A stretch of DNA of 64,000 bases from Sphingopyxis chilensis (GTDB taxonomy: Bacteria > Pseudomonadota > Alphaproteobacteria > Sphingomonadales > Sphingomonadaceae), in the NCBI RefSeq assembly GCF_035930445.1, contig NZ_CP142394.1, positions 3,567,501-3,631,500 of the forward strand, written 5' to 3'. How positions within the stretch are numbered: position 1 is the stretch's first letter; the number at the start of each line of letters is the position of its first letter. The position numbers and the translations under genes were made by a program. Under the pieces are notes generated by a model. The model was not told where the DNA came from. It saw only the letters and a program-made list of their open reading frames with translations, and did not search any database. Below are positions 26,553 through 38,238 of this stretch, piece after piece.

Positions 26553-29234
26553 ATGACTAAGCAGGGGCGGATGGCCGCCACCGCTCCCCGACCCGCCAAC
26601 AGCAACACCGCCGCCCCCGCCGCGACGCCGATGATGGCGCAATATTGGTCGCTCAAGGACAAGGCGGGCGACTGCCTGCTTTTCTATCGGATGGGCGATT
26701 TCTTCGAGCTTTTCTTCGACGATGCGAAGGCCGCGGCATCCACGCTCGACATCGCGCTCACCTCGCGCGGCGAACATGGCGGCGAACCGGTCCCGATGTG
26801 CGGCGTCCCTGTCCATTCGGCCGAATCCTATCTCGCGCGGCTGATTCGCGCCGGGCACCGCGTCGCGATCGCCGAGCAGGTCGAAACCCCGGCCGAGGCG
26901 AAAGCGCGCGGCGGGTCGAAGGCGCTCGTCGCGCGCGATATCGTGCGCTTCGTCACCGCGGGGACGCTGACCGAGGAAAGCCTGCTCGAAGGGCGCAGCG
27001 CGAACCGGCTTGCCGCACTGGCGCAGGTGGGGAACGAAGGTGAGTTCGCGATCGCCGCCGCCGATATCTCGACCGGACGATTCGAGGTGGTTGCCGTGCC
27101 CGCGTCGGCGATCGACGCCGAACTCGCGCGGCTCGCGCCATCGGAGTTGCTGCTGAGCGAGAGCGCCGGGGAACTGCCGATCACCTCGGCGCGGCAGGTC
27201 GTGCGTCGGCCTTCGTCGGACTTTGCAAGCACGGGCGCGCAAAAGCGGCTTGAAAGCTTCTTCGGCGTCCAGACGCTCGACGGCTTCGGCCAGTTCGGCC
27301 GCGGCGAGATCGCTGCGATGGGTGCACTCGTCGCCTATCTCGAGCATGTCGGCACCGGCGGGCCGACCTTCCTCCAGCCGCCGGTGCGGCATCTCGCATC
27401 GGGACGGATGGCCATCGACGCGGCAACGCGCGAAAGCCTGGAACTCGTCCGCACGATGGCGGGAACGCGCGAGGGCAGCCTCTTGGGGACGATCGACCGC
27501 ACGGTGACGGCAGCAGGCGCACGGTTGCTCGCCGACGATCTCGCAAGCCCGCTCACCGACAAGGCGGCGATCCTCGACCGCCTCGACCTCGTCGACGCGC
27601 TTGCGCGCGATGCCTTGTGGCGCGGTGAGCTGCGCGCGGCGCTGCGCGCGCTGCCCGACGCCGGGCGCGCATTGGGCCGCCTCGTTGCGGGGCGCGGCGG
27701 GCCACGCGACCTCGCGCAGCTCCGCGATGCGCTCGGCGGTGCCCGCCTGTTGCGCGAACATCTCGCGCGCCGCACCGACCTGCCGCCCCTGCTCGCGCGC
27801 CTGCTTCCCGGGCTCGACGGCCATGGCGCGCTCGTCGACGAACTCACCCGCGCGCTGATCGAGACGCCGCCGGTCGATGCGGCGCAGGGTGGCTATGTCG
27901 CCGAAGGCTATGATCATGCGCTCGACGCGCTGCGCGAAACCGCGCGCGACGGGCGCAAGGCGATCGCCGCGCTCGAAGCCCAATATCGCGACCGCACCGG
28001 GATCGCCTCGCTCAAGATCCGGCATAACGGCGTACTCGGTTATCATGTCGAGGTGCCCGCGAAGCATGCCGATGCGCTGATGGCGCCCGAATCGGGCTTC
28101 ACGCACCGCCAGACGCTTGCGGGGGTCGTACGCTTCAATTCGTCCGACCTCCACGAAGCCGCGAGCCGCGTCACGCAAGCGGGCGTTCACGCGATTGCCG
28201 CCGAGGCGGCACATCTTGAGGCGCTCACCGACGCCGCGATCGGCCGCCGCGAAGCGATTGCCGCCTCGTGCGACGTGCTCGCGCGGATCGACGTCGCCGC
28301 CGCGCTCGCCGACCATGCGATGAGCCATAACTGGTGCCGCCCCGAACTCGCTGACACGCCGTGCCTTGACGTCAGCGGCGGCCGCCATCCGGTCGTCGAG
28401 GCGGCGCTCGCAAAATCAGGCGAGCGCTTTGTTCCCAATGACGTCGCGCTGTCCGAGGCCGACCGGCTCTGGCTCGTCACCGGCCCGAACATGGGCGGTA
28501 AATCGACCTTCCTTCGCCAGAACGCACTAATCGTCGTGCTCGCGCAGGCGGGCGGATTCGTGCCCGCCGCCACGGCAAAGCTCGGCCTCGTCGACCGGCT
28601 GTTCAGCCGCGTCGGCGCCAGCGACAATCTTGCGCGCGGACGTTCGACCTTCATGGTCGAGATGGTCGAGACCGCCGCGATCCTTGCGCAGGCGACGCCG
28701 CAAAGTTTCGTTATCCTCGACGAGGTCGGGCGCGGCACATCGACCTACGACGGGCTCGCGCTCGCCTGGTCGGTGGTCGAGGCGGTGCACGAGGTGAACA
28801 AGTGCCGCTGCCTCTTCGCGACGCACTATCATGAACTGACGCGGCTCGCCGAAACGCTGAACGCGCTCTCGCTCCACCATGTCCGCGCACGCGAGTGGCA
28901 GGGTGACCTGGTACTGCTCCACGAAGTTGCCGAAGGCCCGGCGGATCGCAGCTACGGCCTTGCCGTCGCGCGACTTGCAGGGGTTCCCGCCGGGGTGGTC
29001 AAGCGCGCCGAGGCAGTCCTCGCGAAACTCGAGGCGGGGCGCGAGAAGACCGGGGGGCTCGCGGCGGGGCTCGACGATTTGCCGCTCTTCGCCGCGACGC
29101 TCGCCGAGGCCCCCGCCGCCGCGAAGGATGCGCTGCGCGAAGCCCTCGCGGCGATCGATCCCGATGCCCTCGCCCCGCGCGAGGCGCTCGATGCGCTCTA
29201 CACGCTCAAGCGCCTGATGGCCGACGAGGCATGA
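26553..29234 (+). CDS. mutS: DNA mismatch repair ATPase MutS
   Basis: Mismatch recognition protein (893 aa from this start). The mismatch-wedge motif F-Y-R-M-G-D-F-F-E is near residues 44-52, with its Phe and Glu intact. Connector, lever and clamp domains follow. The ATPase has Walker A G-P-N-M-G-G-K-S at about 645 and Walker B V-I-L-D-E-V-G-R-G-T-S-T at about 720. Start choice: ATG at 26553 leaves a short Ala/Pro-rich lead before the conserved domain; in-frame ATGs upstream (26400) add a non-conserved stretch, and one at 26571 is also possible. Stop overlaps glnD by four bases. Confidence 0.97.
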   Translation: MTKQGRMAATAPRPANSNTAAPAATPMMAQYWSLKDKAGDCLLFYRMGDFFELFFDDAKAAASTLDIALTSRGEHGGEPVPMCGVPVHSAESYLARLIRAGHRVAIAEQVETPAEAKARGGSKALVARDIVRFVTAGTLTEESLLEGRSANRLAALAQVGNEGEFAIAAADISTGRFEVVAVPASAIDAELARLAPSELLLSESAGELPITSARQVVRRPSSDFASTGAQKRLESFFGVQTLDGFGQFGRGEIAAMGALVAYLEHVGTGGPTFLQPPVRHLASGRMAIDAATRESLELVRTMAGTREGSLLGTIDRTVTAAGARLLADDLASPLTDKAAILDRLDLVDALARDALWRGELRAALRALPDAGRALGRLVAGRGGPRDLAQLRDALGGARLLREHLARRTDLPPLLARLLPGLDGHGALVDELTRALIETPPVDAAQGGYVAEGYDHALDALRETARDGRKAIAALEAQYRDRTGIASLKIRHNGVLGYHVEVPAKHADALMAPESGFTHRQTLAGVVRFNSSDLHEAASRVTQAGVHAIAAEAAHLEALTDAAIGRREAIAASCDVLARIDVAAALADHAMSHNWCRPELADTPCLDVSGGRHPVVEAALAKSGERFVPNDVALSEADRLWLVTGPNMGGKSTFLRQNALIVVLAQAGGFVPAATAKLGLVDRLFSRVGASDNLARGRSTFMVEMVETAAILAQATPQSFVILDEVGRGTSTYDGLALAWSVVEAVHEVNKCRCLFATHYHELTRLAETLNALSLHHVRAREWQGDLVLLHEVAEGPADRSYGLAVARLAGVPAGVVKRAEAVLAKLEAGREKTGGLAAGLDDLPLFAATLAEAPAAAKDALREALAAIDPDALAPREALDALYTLKRLMADEA

Positions 29235-31990
29235 GCAAGCTGTTCGACAATCTCGACCAGCGGCGCGCGATCATCGATCGCCGCGACCTTGCGGCGCAGC
29301 TCGATATGATCGCTGCCGAAAGCGGCGACACCGGCACGCGCCGCCGCGCGATGGTCGCGCTGCTCAAGGGTGCACTCGACGCCGGGCGCGGCGAGATCGA
29401 ACGGCGTCTGCTCGAACGGCCCTCGTCGGGGCGCGTCGCGGCGAATGCGACCGCGTTCCTGATCGACCAGATCATCCGTCTCAGCCATGATTTCACCGTC
29501 GGATACCTCTATCCATCCGCCAACCGTTCGGCGGGCGAGCGCATCACGCTGATCGCGGTCGGCGGCTATGGCCGCGGCGAAATGGCGCCACACAGCGACA
29601 TCGACATCGGCTTTCTCACGCCGTTCAAGCAGACGAGCTGGACCGAGCAGGTGATCGAGGCGCAGCTCTATACGCTCTGGGATCTGGGGCTGAAGGTCGG
29701 ACACAGTTCGCGCTCGCTAGACGAGATGGTGCGCGCGGCGAAGGAGGATCTGACGATCCGCACCGCGCTGCTCGAAGGGCGCTTCATCTGGGGCGACCGC
29801 GATCTGTATGACCAGGCGTCGGCGCGCTTCGACGCCGAGGTCGTCGCGGGTAACGCACGGGCTTTCGTCGCCGAGAAGCTCGCCGAACGCGACGAGCGGC
29901 ACAGGCGCATGGGCGATTCGCGCTATGTCGTCGAGCCCAATGTGAAGGAAGGCAAGGGCGGGCTGCGCGACCTCCACGCGCTCTTCTGGATCGGCAAGTT
30001 CATCCACCGCGTGCGCACCGTGCCCGAACTGGTCGATGCGGGGCTGATGTCGGCACGCGAGCTTCGCCAGTTCGAACGCGCCGAAAATTTCCTGCTCGCG
30101 GTGCGTTGCCACCTCCACATTCTCGCGGGGCGCGCCGAGGACCGGCTGACCTTCGATTTCCAGCGCGAGATCGCGAGCCGCATGAAATTCGCCGACCGCC
30201 CCGGCAAGAGCGCGGTCGAACGGTTCATGCAGCTCTATTTCCTCCATGCCAAAAGTGTCGGCGACGTCACCGGCACGTTCCTCGCACATCTCGACGACCA
30301 GATGGCGGCGCGCGGGCGGCGCTTCCTGCCGACGATCCGGCGGCGGCCGGGAAAGCTCCATGGCTTCGTGCTCGACCGCGGACGGCTTGCGCTGCCCTCG
30401 GGCGATTTTTTCGAACAGGATCCGATGCGGCTCGTCGAGATTTTCGCGCTCGCCGACAAGCATGGCCTCGAAATCCATCCGCAGGCGATGCGGCAGGCGC
30501 GGCACGATGCCAAGCTGATCGAGACGCAGGCGGTGCGCCGCGACGCGCGGGCGAACGAGCTGTTCCTCGACGTGCTGACCTCCCCGCGCGATCCCGAAAC
30601 GGTGCTGCGCTGGATGAACGAGGCGGGCGTCTTCGGCCGTTTCGTCCCCGACTTCGGCCGCGTCGTCGCGCAGATGCAGTTCGACATGTATCACCATTAC
30701 ACCGTCGACGAACATACGATCCGCGCGATCGGGCTCCTCGCCGACATCGAGCAGGGCCGGCTCAAGGAAGATCATCCGCTCTCGACCGCGATCATGGACC
30801 AGATCCATTCGCGGCGCGTCATCTATGTCGCGGTGCTTCTCCACGACATCGCCAAGGGGCGCGGCGGCGACCATAGTGTGCTCGGCGCCGAACTCGCGCT
30901 GCGCGTCTGCCCACGCCTCGGCCTCAGCGCGGCCGAGACCGAAACCGTATCCTGGCTCGTGCGCTATCACCTCCTGATGTCGGCGACGGCGTTCAAGCGC
31001 GATCTCGCCGATTTCAAGACGATCCTCGACTTCGCGCAGATCGTGCAAAGCCCCGAACGGCTGCGGCTGTTACTCGTCCTCACCGTCGTCGACATTCGCG
31101 CGGTCGGGCCGGGCGTGTGGAACAGCTGGAAACGGCAGCTGCTCACCGAACTTTACGATGCGGCCGAGGAAGTGCTGCGCCTCGGCCACAAGCAAAAGGG
31201 ACGCGAGGCGCGGATCGAGGCGAAGAAGGAAGCCGCCGCAACGCTGCTCGGCCTCGATGAAAAGGCGTTCGCCAAACTCATCAGGCCGCTTCCCGAAAGC
31301 TACTGGATCGCCGAGCCGGTCGAGGTGATCGTCGCCAATCTCCGCCACATCCGGGACGCGGGAGACGCGCCGCTGCACATCACCGCGGTACCCGACAACG
31401 ATCGCGGCGCGACGCTCGTCATGGTTATCGCCGCCGACCATCCGGGACTCTTCTATCGCATGGCTGGCGGCATCCACCTCGCCGGCGGCAACATCATCGA
31501 CGCGCGCATCCATACGACGCGTGACGGGCTCGCACTCGACAACTTCCTCGTTCAGGACCCGCTCGGGCGCCCTTTTGCGGAGTCGGGACAGATCGCGCGC
31601 CTGACCCGCGCGATCGAGGACGCGCTCGCCAACCGCCAGAAACTGCTCCCCAAGCTAGAGGCGCGCGCGCTCCCGCGCACGCGCGCCGAAGCCTTCCGGA
31701 TCGCCCCCAGCGTCTTCGTCGATAACAAGGCATCCAATCGGTTTACGGTGATCGAGGTTAATGCGCAGGACCGGCCCGCATTGCTCAACCAGCTTGCCTA
31801 TGCGCTCTTCCAGTCAAAGGTGACCGTACACAGCGCGCATGTCGCCACCTATGGCGAACGCGCGGTAGACACCTTCTACGTCACCGACCTGATCGGCGAC
31901 AAGATCGACAGCGCGGCGCGCGTGAAATCGCTGGAAAAGCGCCTGCTCGAAGCCGCCGCCAGCCGGAGCGAAGAAGCCGTGGCCGCCTAG
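29231..31990 (+). CDS. glnD: PII uridylyltransferase / uridylyl-removing enzyme
   Basis: Bifunctional nitrogen sensor that adds and removes UMP on PII proteins in response to glutamine (919 aa). The nucleotidyltransferase motif G-G-Y-G-R-G-E-M then S-D-I-D-I lies near 110-125. A metal-dependent HD domain is near 485-550 (HHYTVDEHTI, L-L-H-D-I-A-K-G). Two C-terminal ACT domains follow (from about 725 and 835) for glutamine sensing. All catalytic signatures are intact. Coupled to mutS and convergent with ogt by a four-base overlap. Confidence 0.97.
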   Translation: MSKLFDNLDQRRAIIDRRDLAAQLDMIAAESGDTGTRRRAMVALLKGALDAGRGEIERRLLERPSSGRVAANATAFLIDQIIRLSHDFTVGYLYPSANRSAGERITLIAVGGYGRGEMAPHSDIDIGFLTPFKQTSWTEQVIEAQLYTLWDLGLKVGHSSRSLDEMVRAAKEDLTIRTALLEGRFIWGDRDLYDQASARFDAEVVAGNARAFVAEKLAERDERHRRMGDSRYVVEPNVKEGKGGLRDLHALFWIGKFIHRVRTVPELVDAGLMSARELRQFERAENFLLAVRCHLHILAGRAEDRLTFDFQREIASRMKFADRPGKSAVERFMQLYFLHAKSVGDVTGTFLAHLDDQMAARGRRFLPTIRRRPGKLHGFVLDRGRLALPSGDFFEQDPMRLVEIFALADKHGLEIHPQAMRQARHDAKLIETQAVRRDARANELFLDVLTSPRDPETVLRWMNEAGVFGRFVPDFGRVVAQMQFDMYHHYTVDEHTIRAIGLLADIEQGRLKEDHPLSTAIMDQIHSRRVIYVAVLLHDIAKGRGGDHSVLGAELALRVCPRLGLSAAETETVSWLVRYHLLMSATAFKRDLADFKTILDFAQIVQSPERLRLLLVLTVVDIRAVGPGVWNSWKRQLLTELYDAAEEVLRLGHKQKGREARIEAKKEAAATLLGLDEKAFAKLIRPLPESYWIAEPVEVIVANLRHIRDAGDAPLHITAVPDNDRGATLVMVIAADHPGLFYRMAGGIHLAGGNIIDARIHTTRDGLALDNFLVQDPLGRPFAESGQIARLTRAIEDALANRQKLLPKLEARALPRTRAEAFRIAPSVFVDNKASNRFTVIEVNAQDRPALLNQLAYALFQSKVTVHSAHVATYGERAVDTFYVTDLIGDKIDSAARVKSLEKRLLEAAASRSEEAVAA

Positions 31991-32550
31991 GGCCCGCTCT
32001 GAAAATCGAACCCTTGCTGGACCGGCGCGACCGGCACGCCTTCGAGTTCGAGCATGCGCGCCTTCGACAGCGCGCCGCCCGGTGCCGAAAACCCCCCGAT
32101 CGCACCGCCCGCGGCCAGAACGCGGTGGCAGGGGATGATCAGCGGAACGGGATTGGTCGCCATCGCCTGCCCGACCGCTCGGGCATGTTCGGGGCCCGCG
32201 TCGAGTGCGCGCGCTACCGCGCCATAGGTCGTTGTCTCGCCCCAGCCAAGCTTGCGCACATGGTCATAGACGCGGGCGAAAAAGGGCGGCCGGTCGCCCA
32301 AATCGATCGCGACGCTGAAAAACTCGATGCGTTCGCCGGCATAATAGCGAACCACCGCGTCGATGACCGCCATGATTTCGGCCCGCGGCGGGCCGCGGAC
32401 CGCGTCCGGCAGACGGCGCAGCATGGCGCGAGCGGCTTCGGGCGCGGTCGCTGCGGGCAGACGCAGCGCTGTGATGCCGGCACCGGTCCAGCCGATCCCC
32501 GCAACCCCCACTGCGGTTTCGAAAAGCTGATACTGGCTTTGCCCGGCCAT
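31987..32550 (-). CDS. ogt: Methylated-DNA--protein-cysteine methyltransferase
   Basis: Suicidal repair protein for O6-alkylguanine (187 aa). The active-site block P-C-H-R-V is near residue 147, preceded by the Asn of N-P-V-P-L-I-I and the R-A-V-G-Q-A-M helix that inserts into DNA. The N-terminal domain is short. ATG at 32550 chosen because GGAG lies upstream at suitable spacing; an alternative ATG at 32562 lacks one. The symbol is generic; paralogue naming (ogt versus ada-C) cannot be settled here. Confidence 0.94.
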   Translation of the reverse strand: MAGQSQYQLFETAVGVAGIGWTGAGITALRLPAATAPEAARAMLRRLPDAVRGPPRAEIMAVIDAVVRYYAGERIEFFSVAIDLGDRPPFFARVYDHVRKLGWGETTTYGAVARALDAGPEHARAVGQAMATNPVPLIIPCHRVLAAGGAIGGFSAPGGALSKARMLELEGVPVAPVQQGFDFQSGP

Positions 32551-32736
32551 CCTGTTCTCCATCTGGACTGGAGATATAGGGTCATATTTCGCCGAAGCCA
32601 TATCGCGTCCGAAGCGGCGATATGGTCCAGTCATACGCTGCCACGGGCGTGCAACATTGCCGGTTACATTTTCGCGAGGCGGCGCTAGGGGAAATATTCG
32701 GGCGCGCATCTTGTGGATATTTCGAGAGGACAAAGA
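32551..32736. promoter_or_regulatory. Divergent ogt/maeB promoter region
   Basis: 186 bp between divergent starts. GAGAGGA at 32724-32730 is the ribosome site for maeB. A TTGCCG...GCTAGG pair around 32660-32690 could be a weak promoter for maeB, but the match is poor. No strong operator seen. Confidence 0.4.
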
Positions 32737-35001
<2,265 letters not shown>

Positions 35002-35016
35002 TATAGGAAAGACGTC

Positions 35017-35044
35017 GCCCCCCGCTTAGGCGGGGGGCATTTGG
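35017..35044. terminator. Strong intrinsic terminator after maeB
   Basis: A perfect 9-bp stem GCCCCCCGC / GCGGGGGGC (35017-35025 with 35030-35038) with loop TTAG, followed by ATTTGGTT. It lies between convergent maeB and bamE and probably serves maeB; on the other strand the tract is weaker. Confidence 0.85.
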
Positions 35045-35082
35045 TTCCCCGCGGCGGCGCCTTCGTGGAGGCGACTACAGGT

Positions 35083-35568
35083 TTACTGTCCGCCCGGCGC
35101 CCCCGCGCCCGGAGCGCCGACCGCGCCGATATTGCCGAAAATATCCTCGAAGAAGCTGCGATGACGGCCGAGCGTCGGAGTCTTGTCGCCTTCAGGGCTG
35201 ATCTTGCTCACCAGTTCAAGGCCGGTACGATCGACCGCGGCAACATTGCCTGCAGAATCGAAGCGGACCCGCAACACCTGCTGATCGATCGGGCGCGGTC
35301 GCGCGAAAGCGAGTTGGCGCGTTTCGCGCGAAACATAATAATATTCGTCCGTACCGAACTGGCCAACGAACGTCGGTCGGCCGAGTGTCTTTTCGACCGA
35401 TTCGCGATTATCGACCCCGGCCGTGATCGCTTCGGTCAGCATCGGATCGACGACATAGCCCTGCCGCCCCTTGAGCTGCGCGCAGCCACCGGCCGTCAGC
35501 GCGAGCGCCAGCCCGGCGACGATCAGGCGCACGGGCCGGGCGGGAAGCTTCGGGTAATGGGTCGGCAT
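35083..35568 (-). CDS. bamE: BamE/SmpA outer membrane assembly lipoprotein
   Basis: Lipoprotein of the BAM complex that inserts barrel proteins into the outer membrane (161 aa). Signal peptide with lipobox A-G-G-C about 29 residues in, then the SmpA/OmlA fold: ITAGVDNRESVEKTLGRPTF, T-D-E-Y-Y-Y-V-S, V-L-R-V-R-F-D-x-x-G-N-V. A Gly/Ala/Pro-rich tail ends it. I prefer the ATG at 35568 because GGAG (35577-35580) sits eight bases upstream; the ATG at 35574 is only two bases from it. Divergent from the bc1 chaperone gene, as in other sphingomonads. Confidence 0.9.
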   Translation of the reverse strand: MPTHYPKLPARPVRLIVAGLALALTAGGCAQLKGRQGYVVDPMLTEAITAGVDNRESVEKTLGRPTFVGQFGTDEYYYVSRETRQLAFARPRPIDQQVLRVRFDSAGNVAAVDRTGLELVSKISPEGDKTPTLGRHRSFFEDIFGNIGAVGAPGAGAPGGQ

Positions 35569-35747
35569 CAACATATCTCCGTTGCGCCGCTTGTATTGGG
35601 CGCTGGCAATCGCGCCTCTTAACCGCAAGCGGTCGGCGCGCACAAGCGGCTTATGCCGCGGCAAAGCTTGCGCCAAGCTGACTGAACTCGGAGAGTCAGC
35701 GCCAGCGCCCCTTTTCCATCCAGTCGATTCGGCCTAAGCGTTGCGGC

Positions 35748-36281
35748 ATGTTTTCTTCACTTCGCAAATTGTTCCGGTCCGAACCCGATCCGCGCGAAGC
35801 GCGGCGCCCGCTGTGGGACGCGGTCGTCGCGACGGCGCGCGCGCCGCACTGGTATGCCGTGGGCGGGGTGCCCGACACGCTCGACGGTCGCTTCGACATG
35901 ATCAGCCTTATACTCGCGCTTGTGCTGCACCGGATCGACGAGGATCCGGAACGAGGACTCGCCGGGGTCCAGCTCACCGAATTGTTCGTGAACGACATGG
36001 ACGGCCAGATGCGTCAGATCGGCTTTGGCGACATGGTCGTCGGCAAACAGGTCGGCCGGATGATGAGCGCGCTTGGCGGACGGCTCGGCGCCTATCGCGC
36101 CGCCGACGGCTCGGCGGAACTGCGCGAGGCGCTGGTCCGGAACCTGTGGCGCGGCCAAGCGCCCGACGAAGCAGGATTGGCGCATGTGCTGGCGGAAGTG
36201 ACTACGCTCCGTGCGGCGCTGGCGGCAACGCCGGTTTCCGATCTGGTCTTGGCCGACAGGTTGGACGGCGTGCGGCCGTGA
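35748..36281 (+). CDS. Ubiquinol-cytochrome c chaperone (CBP3-like)
   Basis: 177-aa homologue of CBP3/UQCC1, which helps assemble cytochrome bc1 complex. The family block DMISLILALVLHRI (about 50-63), the VQLTELFVNDMDGQMRQIGFGDMVVGKQV stretch (about 74-102, shown here in outline) and a helical C-terminus are present. The stop overlaps the GTG start of the DUF177 gene (GTGA), so they are coupled, a pairing common in alphaproteobacteria. Confidence 0.9.
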   Translation: MFSSLRKLFRSEPDPREARRPLWDAVVATARAPHWYAVGGVPDTLDGRFDMISLILALVLHRIDEDPERGLAGVQLTELFVNDMDGQMRQIGFGDMVVGKQVGRMMSALGGRLGAYRAADGSAELREALVRNLWRGQAPDEAGLAHVLAEVTTLRAALAATPVSDLVLADRLDGVRP

Positions 36282-36805
36282 CGGCCCCCGAATTCCCCCT
36301 GATCGTGACGCTCGCCGATGCGGCGCACGGCCGCGCGATTGCGGTCGAGGCCGACGCCGACGCACGCGCAGCCATCGCCCGGCGCCTCGGTCTCGTCGCA
36401 CTCGACCGCTTTGCGCTCGCCGCTGATGTCCGCGCGATCGCGGGCGGGATCGCTGCGAGAGGCGAAGTCCAAGCCGACGTCGTGCAGGCGTGCGCCGCGA
36501 CCGACCTGCCCGTTCCCGGGACGATCGCCGAGCCGTTCGACCTCCGCTTCCTGCGCGATGTCGATGCGCCGGTCGGCGAGGATGAGGAGATCGAGATCGG
36601 CAGTGAGGACCTTGACCTGCTACCCCTCGAAGGCGACCGGATCGACCTTGGCGAAGCGGCGGTGCAGACGCTCTCGCTCGCGCTCGATCCCTTCCCGCGC
36701 CATCCCGACGCCGAGCGCATCCTTGCCGAGAAGGGTGTGCTCAGCGAGGCAGCGGCGGGGCCGTTCGCGGCGCTCGCGAAGCTGCGCGGAAAGCCCGGCG
36801 CCTAG
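36278..36805 (+). CDS. DUF177 (YceD-like) protein, likely ribosome biogenesis factor
   Basis: 175-aa protein of the YceD/DUF177 family, linked in other bacteria and plastids to 23S rRNA accumulation. It has the C-Q-R-C-like region replaced by QADVVQACAATDLPVPGTIAEPFDLRF, then an acidic stretch (EDEEIEIGSEDLDLLPLEGDRI, about 95-115 here in outline), and the late F-P-R-H-P-D segment. GTG start at 36278 overlaps the upstream stop. Unlike in enterics it is not followed by rpmF. Converges on the SRPBCC gene with a four-base overlap. Confidence 0.85.
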   Translation: MTAPEFPLIVTLADAAHGRAIAVEADADARAAIARRLGLVALDRFALAADVRAIAGGIAARGEVQADVVQACAATDLPVPGTIAEPFDLRFLRDVDAPVGEDEEIEIGSEDLDLLPLEGDRIDLGEAAVQTLSLALDPFPRHPDAERILAEKGVLSEAAAGPFAALAKLRGKPGA

Positions 36806-37482
36806 CGGCCTTCGTCGGGCGCTGGCTTCGCTTCTTCTTCGACCAGGTCGGCGACTGCGGCGTCGAGCCCGGGCTCTTCTTTCGCAGCGGGTTCTGCGGC
36901 CGGTTTCTCGGCCGCCTTTTCGTCGCGCGTCGGCGGTAACGCCCCGCCGAGCGCGTTGGTGAGCCCAAGCAATTGCTCGCCGATCACCTTGTCGACCGCG
37001 GGCGCGATGTCGGCGACCTTGAAGCGCATGTAGCCGCCGACGACATAGTCGAAGCGCAGCGCGCTCCCCGTCGGCGTCTCCTTGACCTGGATCGTCAGCG
37101 TCCCGGCGAGCGCCTCGCCCTGCAGCGGGCCGAAAGCGCCTGAGAGGCGGAGCAGTTCGTTCGGTTTCGCAAAGACGATGCGCGCATGCTGGACGCTGCC
37201 GACACCCGATCCGGCGTCGGGCAGTTTTTCGCAAAAACAGCCGCCCGCCTGCGAATCGAGCCAGAAGTTGGCAGCATCGCCGGACCAGCTATGCTCCTTC
37301 GACCACCAGTTCTGCGGCATGCGGAGCATTTTCCAGACGTCGGCCGGCGTCGCGGCGACCTGCGCCGTATGCGCGACGGTAAAGCCGATATCGCCCTGAT
37401 CTATGATCTTGGCGTGTGCCGCCGGTGCGAAGACAAGCGCTCCCGCCAGCGCCGCACCCGTGGAATATCCCGAAATCGCCAT
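36802..37482 (-). CDS. Exported SRPBCC-domain protein
   Basis: 226-aa protein with a signal peptide (ALAGALVFAPAAHA) and one START/SRPBCC-type domain (about 30-170), recognisable from VAATPADVWKMLRMPQNWW and a late helix. After residue 180 it becomes Ala/Glu/Pro/Lys-rich and acidic, probably disordered. Ligand unknown. SRPBCC proteins are usually cytoplasmic, so the secretion signal is notable. Lies between DUF177 and adk without obvious functional link. Confidence 0.78.
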   Translation of the reverse strand: MAISGYSTGAALAGALVFAPAAHAKIIDQGDIGFTVAHTAQVAATPADVWKMLRMPQNWWSKEHSWSGDAANFWLDSQAGGCFCEKLPDAGSGVGSVQHARIVFAKPNELLRLSGAFGPLQGEALAGTLTIQVKETPTGSALRFDYVVGGYMRFKVADIAPAVDKVIGEQLLGLTNALGGALPPTRDEKAAEKPAAEPAAKEEPGLDAAVADLVEEEAKPAPDEGR

Positions 37483-37536
37483 CAGCCCGTCCCCCCTTTG
37501 CGTCTCAATAACCGGCGCCGGGGAAACTGGCTAGAC

Positions 37537-38190
37537 TCAGCCCGCGAGGATCGTTTCGATCGCGTCGTTGACCTCGTCGATCGGCGCCATGCCGTCGACA
37601 TGCGTCACGATGCCGCGCGCTTCGTAGATCGGCAGGATCGGCGCGGTCTTGGCCCGATATTCGGCCATGCGCGTGCGGACCGTTTCCTCATTGTCGTCGG
37701 GACGGCGTTTGAATTCCGTCGAGCCGCAAACGTCGCAAACATTCTCCACCTTGGGGAGCTTGTAGCGGTCGTGGTAACCCGCGCCGCACTTCGCGCAGCT
37801 GAAGCGGCCGGTGATGCGGTCGACGAGCGCGTCTTCCTCGACCCGCAGCTCGATCACATGGTCGAGCTTGCGGCCACGATCCGAGAGGATCGTGTCGAGC
37901 GCGTCGGCCTGCGCCGCGGTGCGCGGATAGCCGTCGAAGATCACCGAGACGTCGGGGCCGAGCTGATCGAGCCGCTCGCCGATCAGGCCCGAGACGATCG
38001 CGTCGGAGACGAGTTCGCCCGCATCCATCACCGCCTTGGCCTGGAGGCCGATCGGGGTTCCCGCCTTGACCGCGGCGCGCAGCATGTCGCCCGTCGAAAG
38101 CTGGACCATGCCATGCTCGTCCTCGAGGCGCGACGCCTGCGTTCCCTTGCCCGCCCCCGGCGGACCCAGCAAAATGATGTTCAGCGTCAT
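37537..38190 (-). CDS. adk: Adenylate kinase
   Basis: Converts ATP + AMP to 2 ADP (217 aa, long-lid form). P-loop G-P-P-G-A-G-K-G-T at 9-17; AMP-binding D-G-Y-P-R-T near 86. The lid carries a complete Cys4 zinc site (CAKC and CDVC near 130-150). Downstream of secY with a 48-bp gap, the classical end of the spc operon. Confidence 0.98.
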   Translation of the reverse strand: MTLNIILLGPPGAGKGTQASRLEDEHGMVQLSTGDMLRAAVKAGTPIGLQAKAVMDAGELVSDAIVSGLIGERLDQLGPDVSVIFDGYPRTAAQADALDTILSDRGRKLDHVIELRVEEDALVDRITGRFSCAKCGAGYHDRYKLPKVENVCDVCGSTEFKRRPDDNEETVRTRMAEYRAKTAPILPIYEARGIVTHVDGMAPIDEVNDAIETILAG

Positions 38191-38238
38191 GGGGACCCCT
38201 GTTTGCCCTACCGTGTCGCAAGTGCCGTAGCGGGCGCC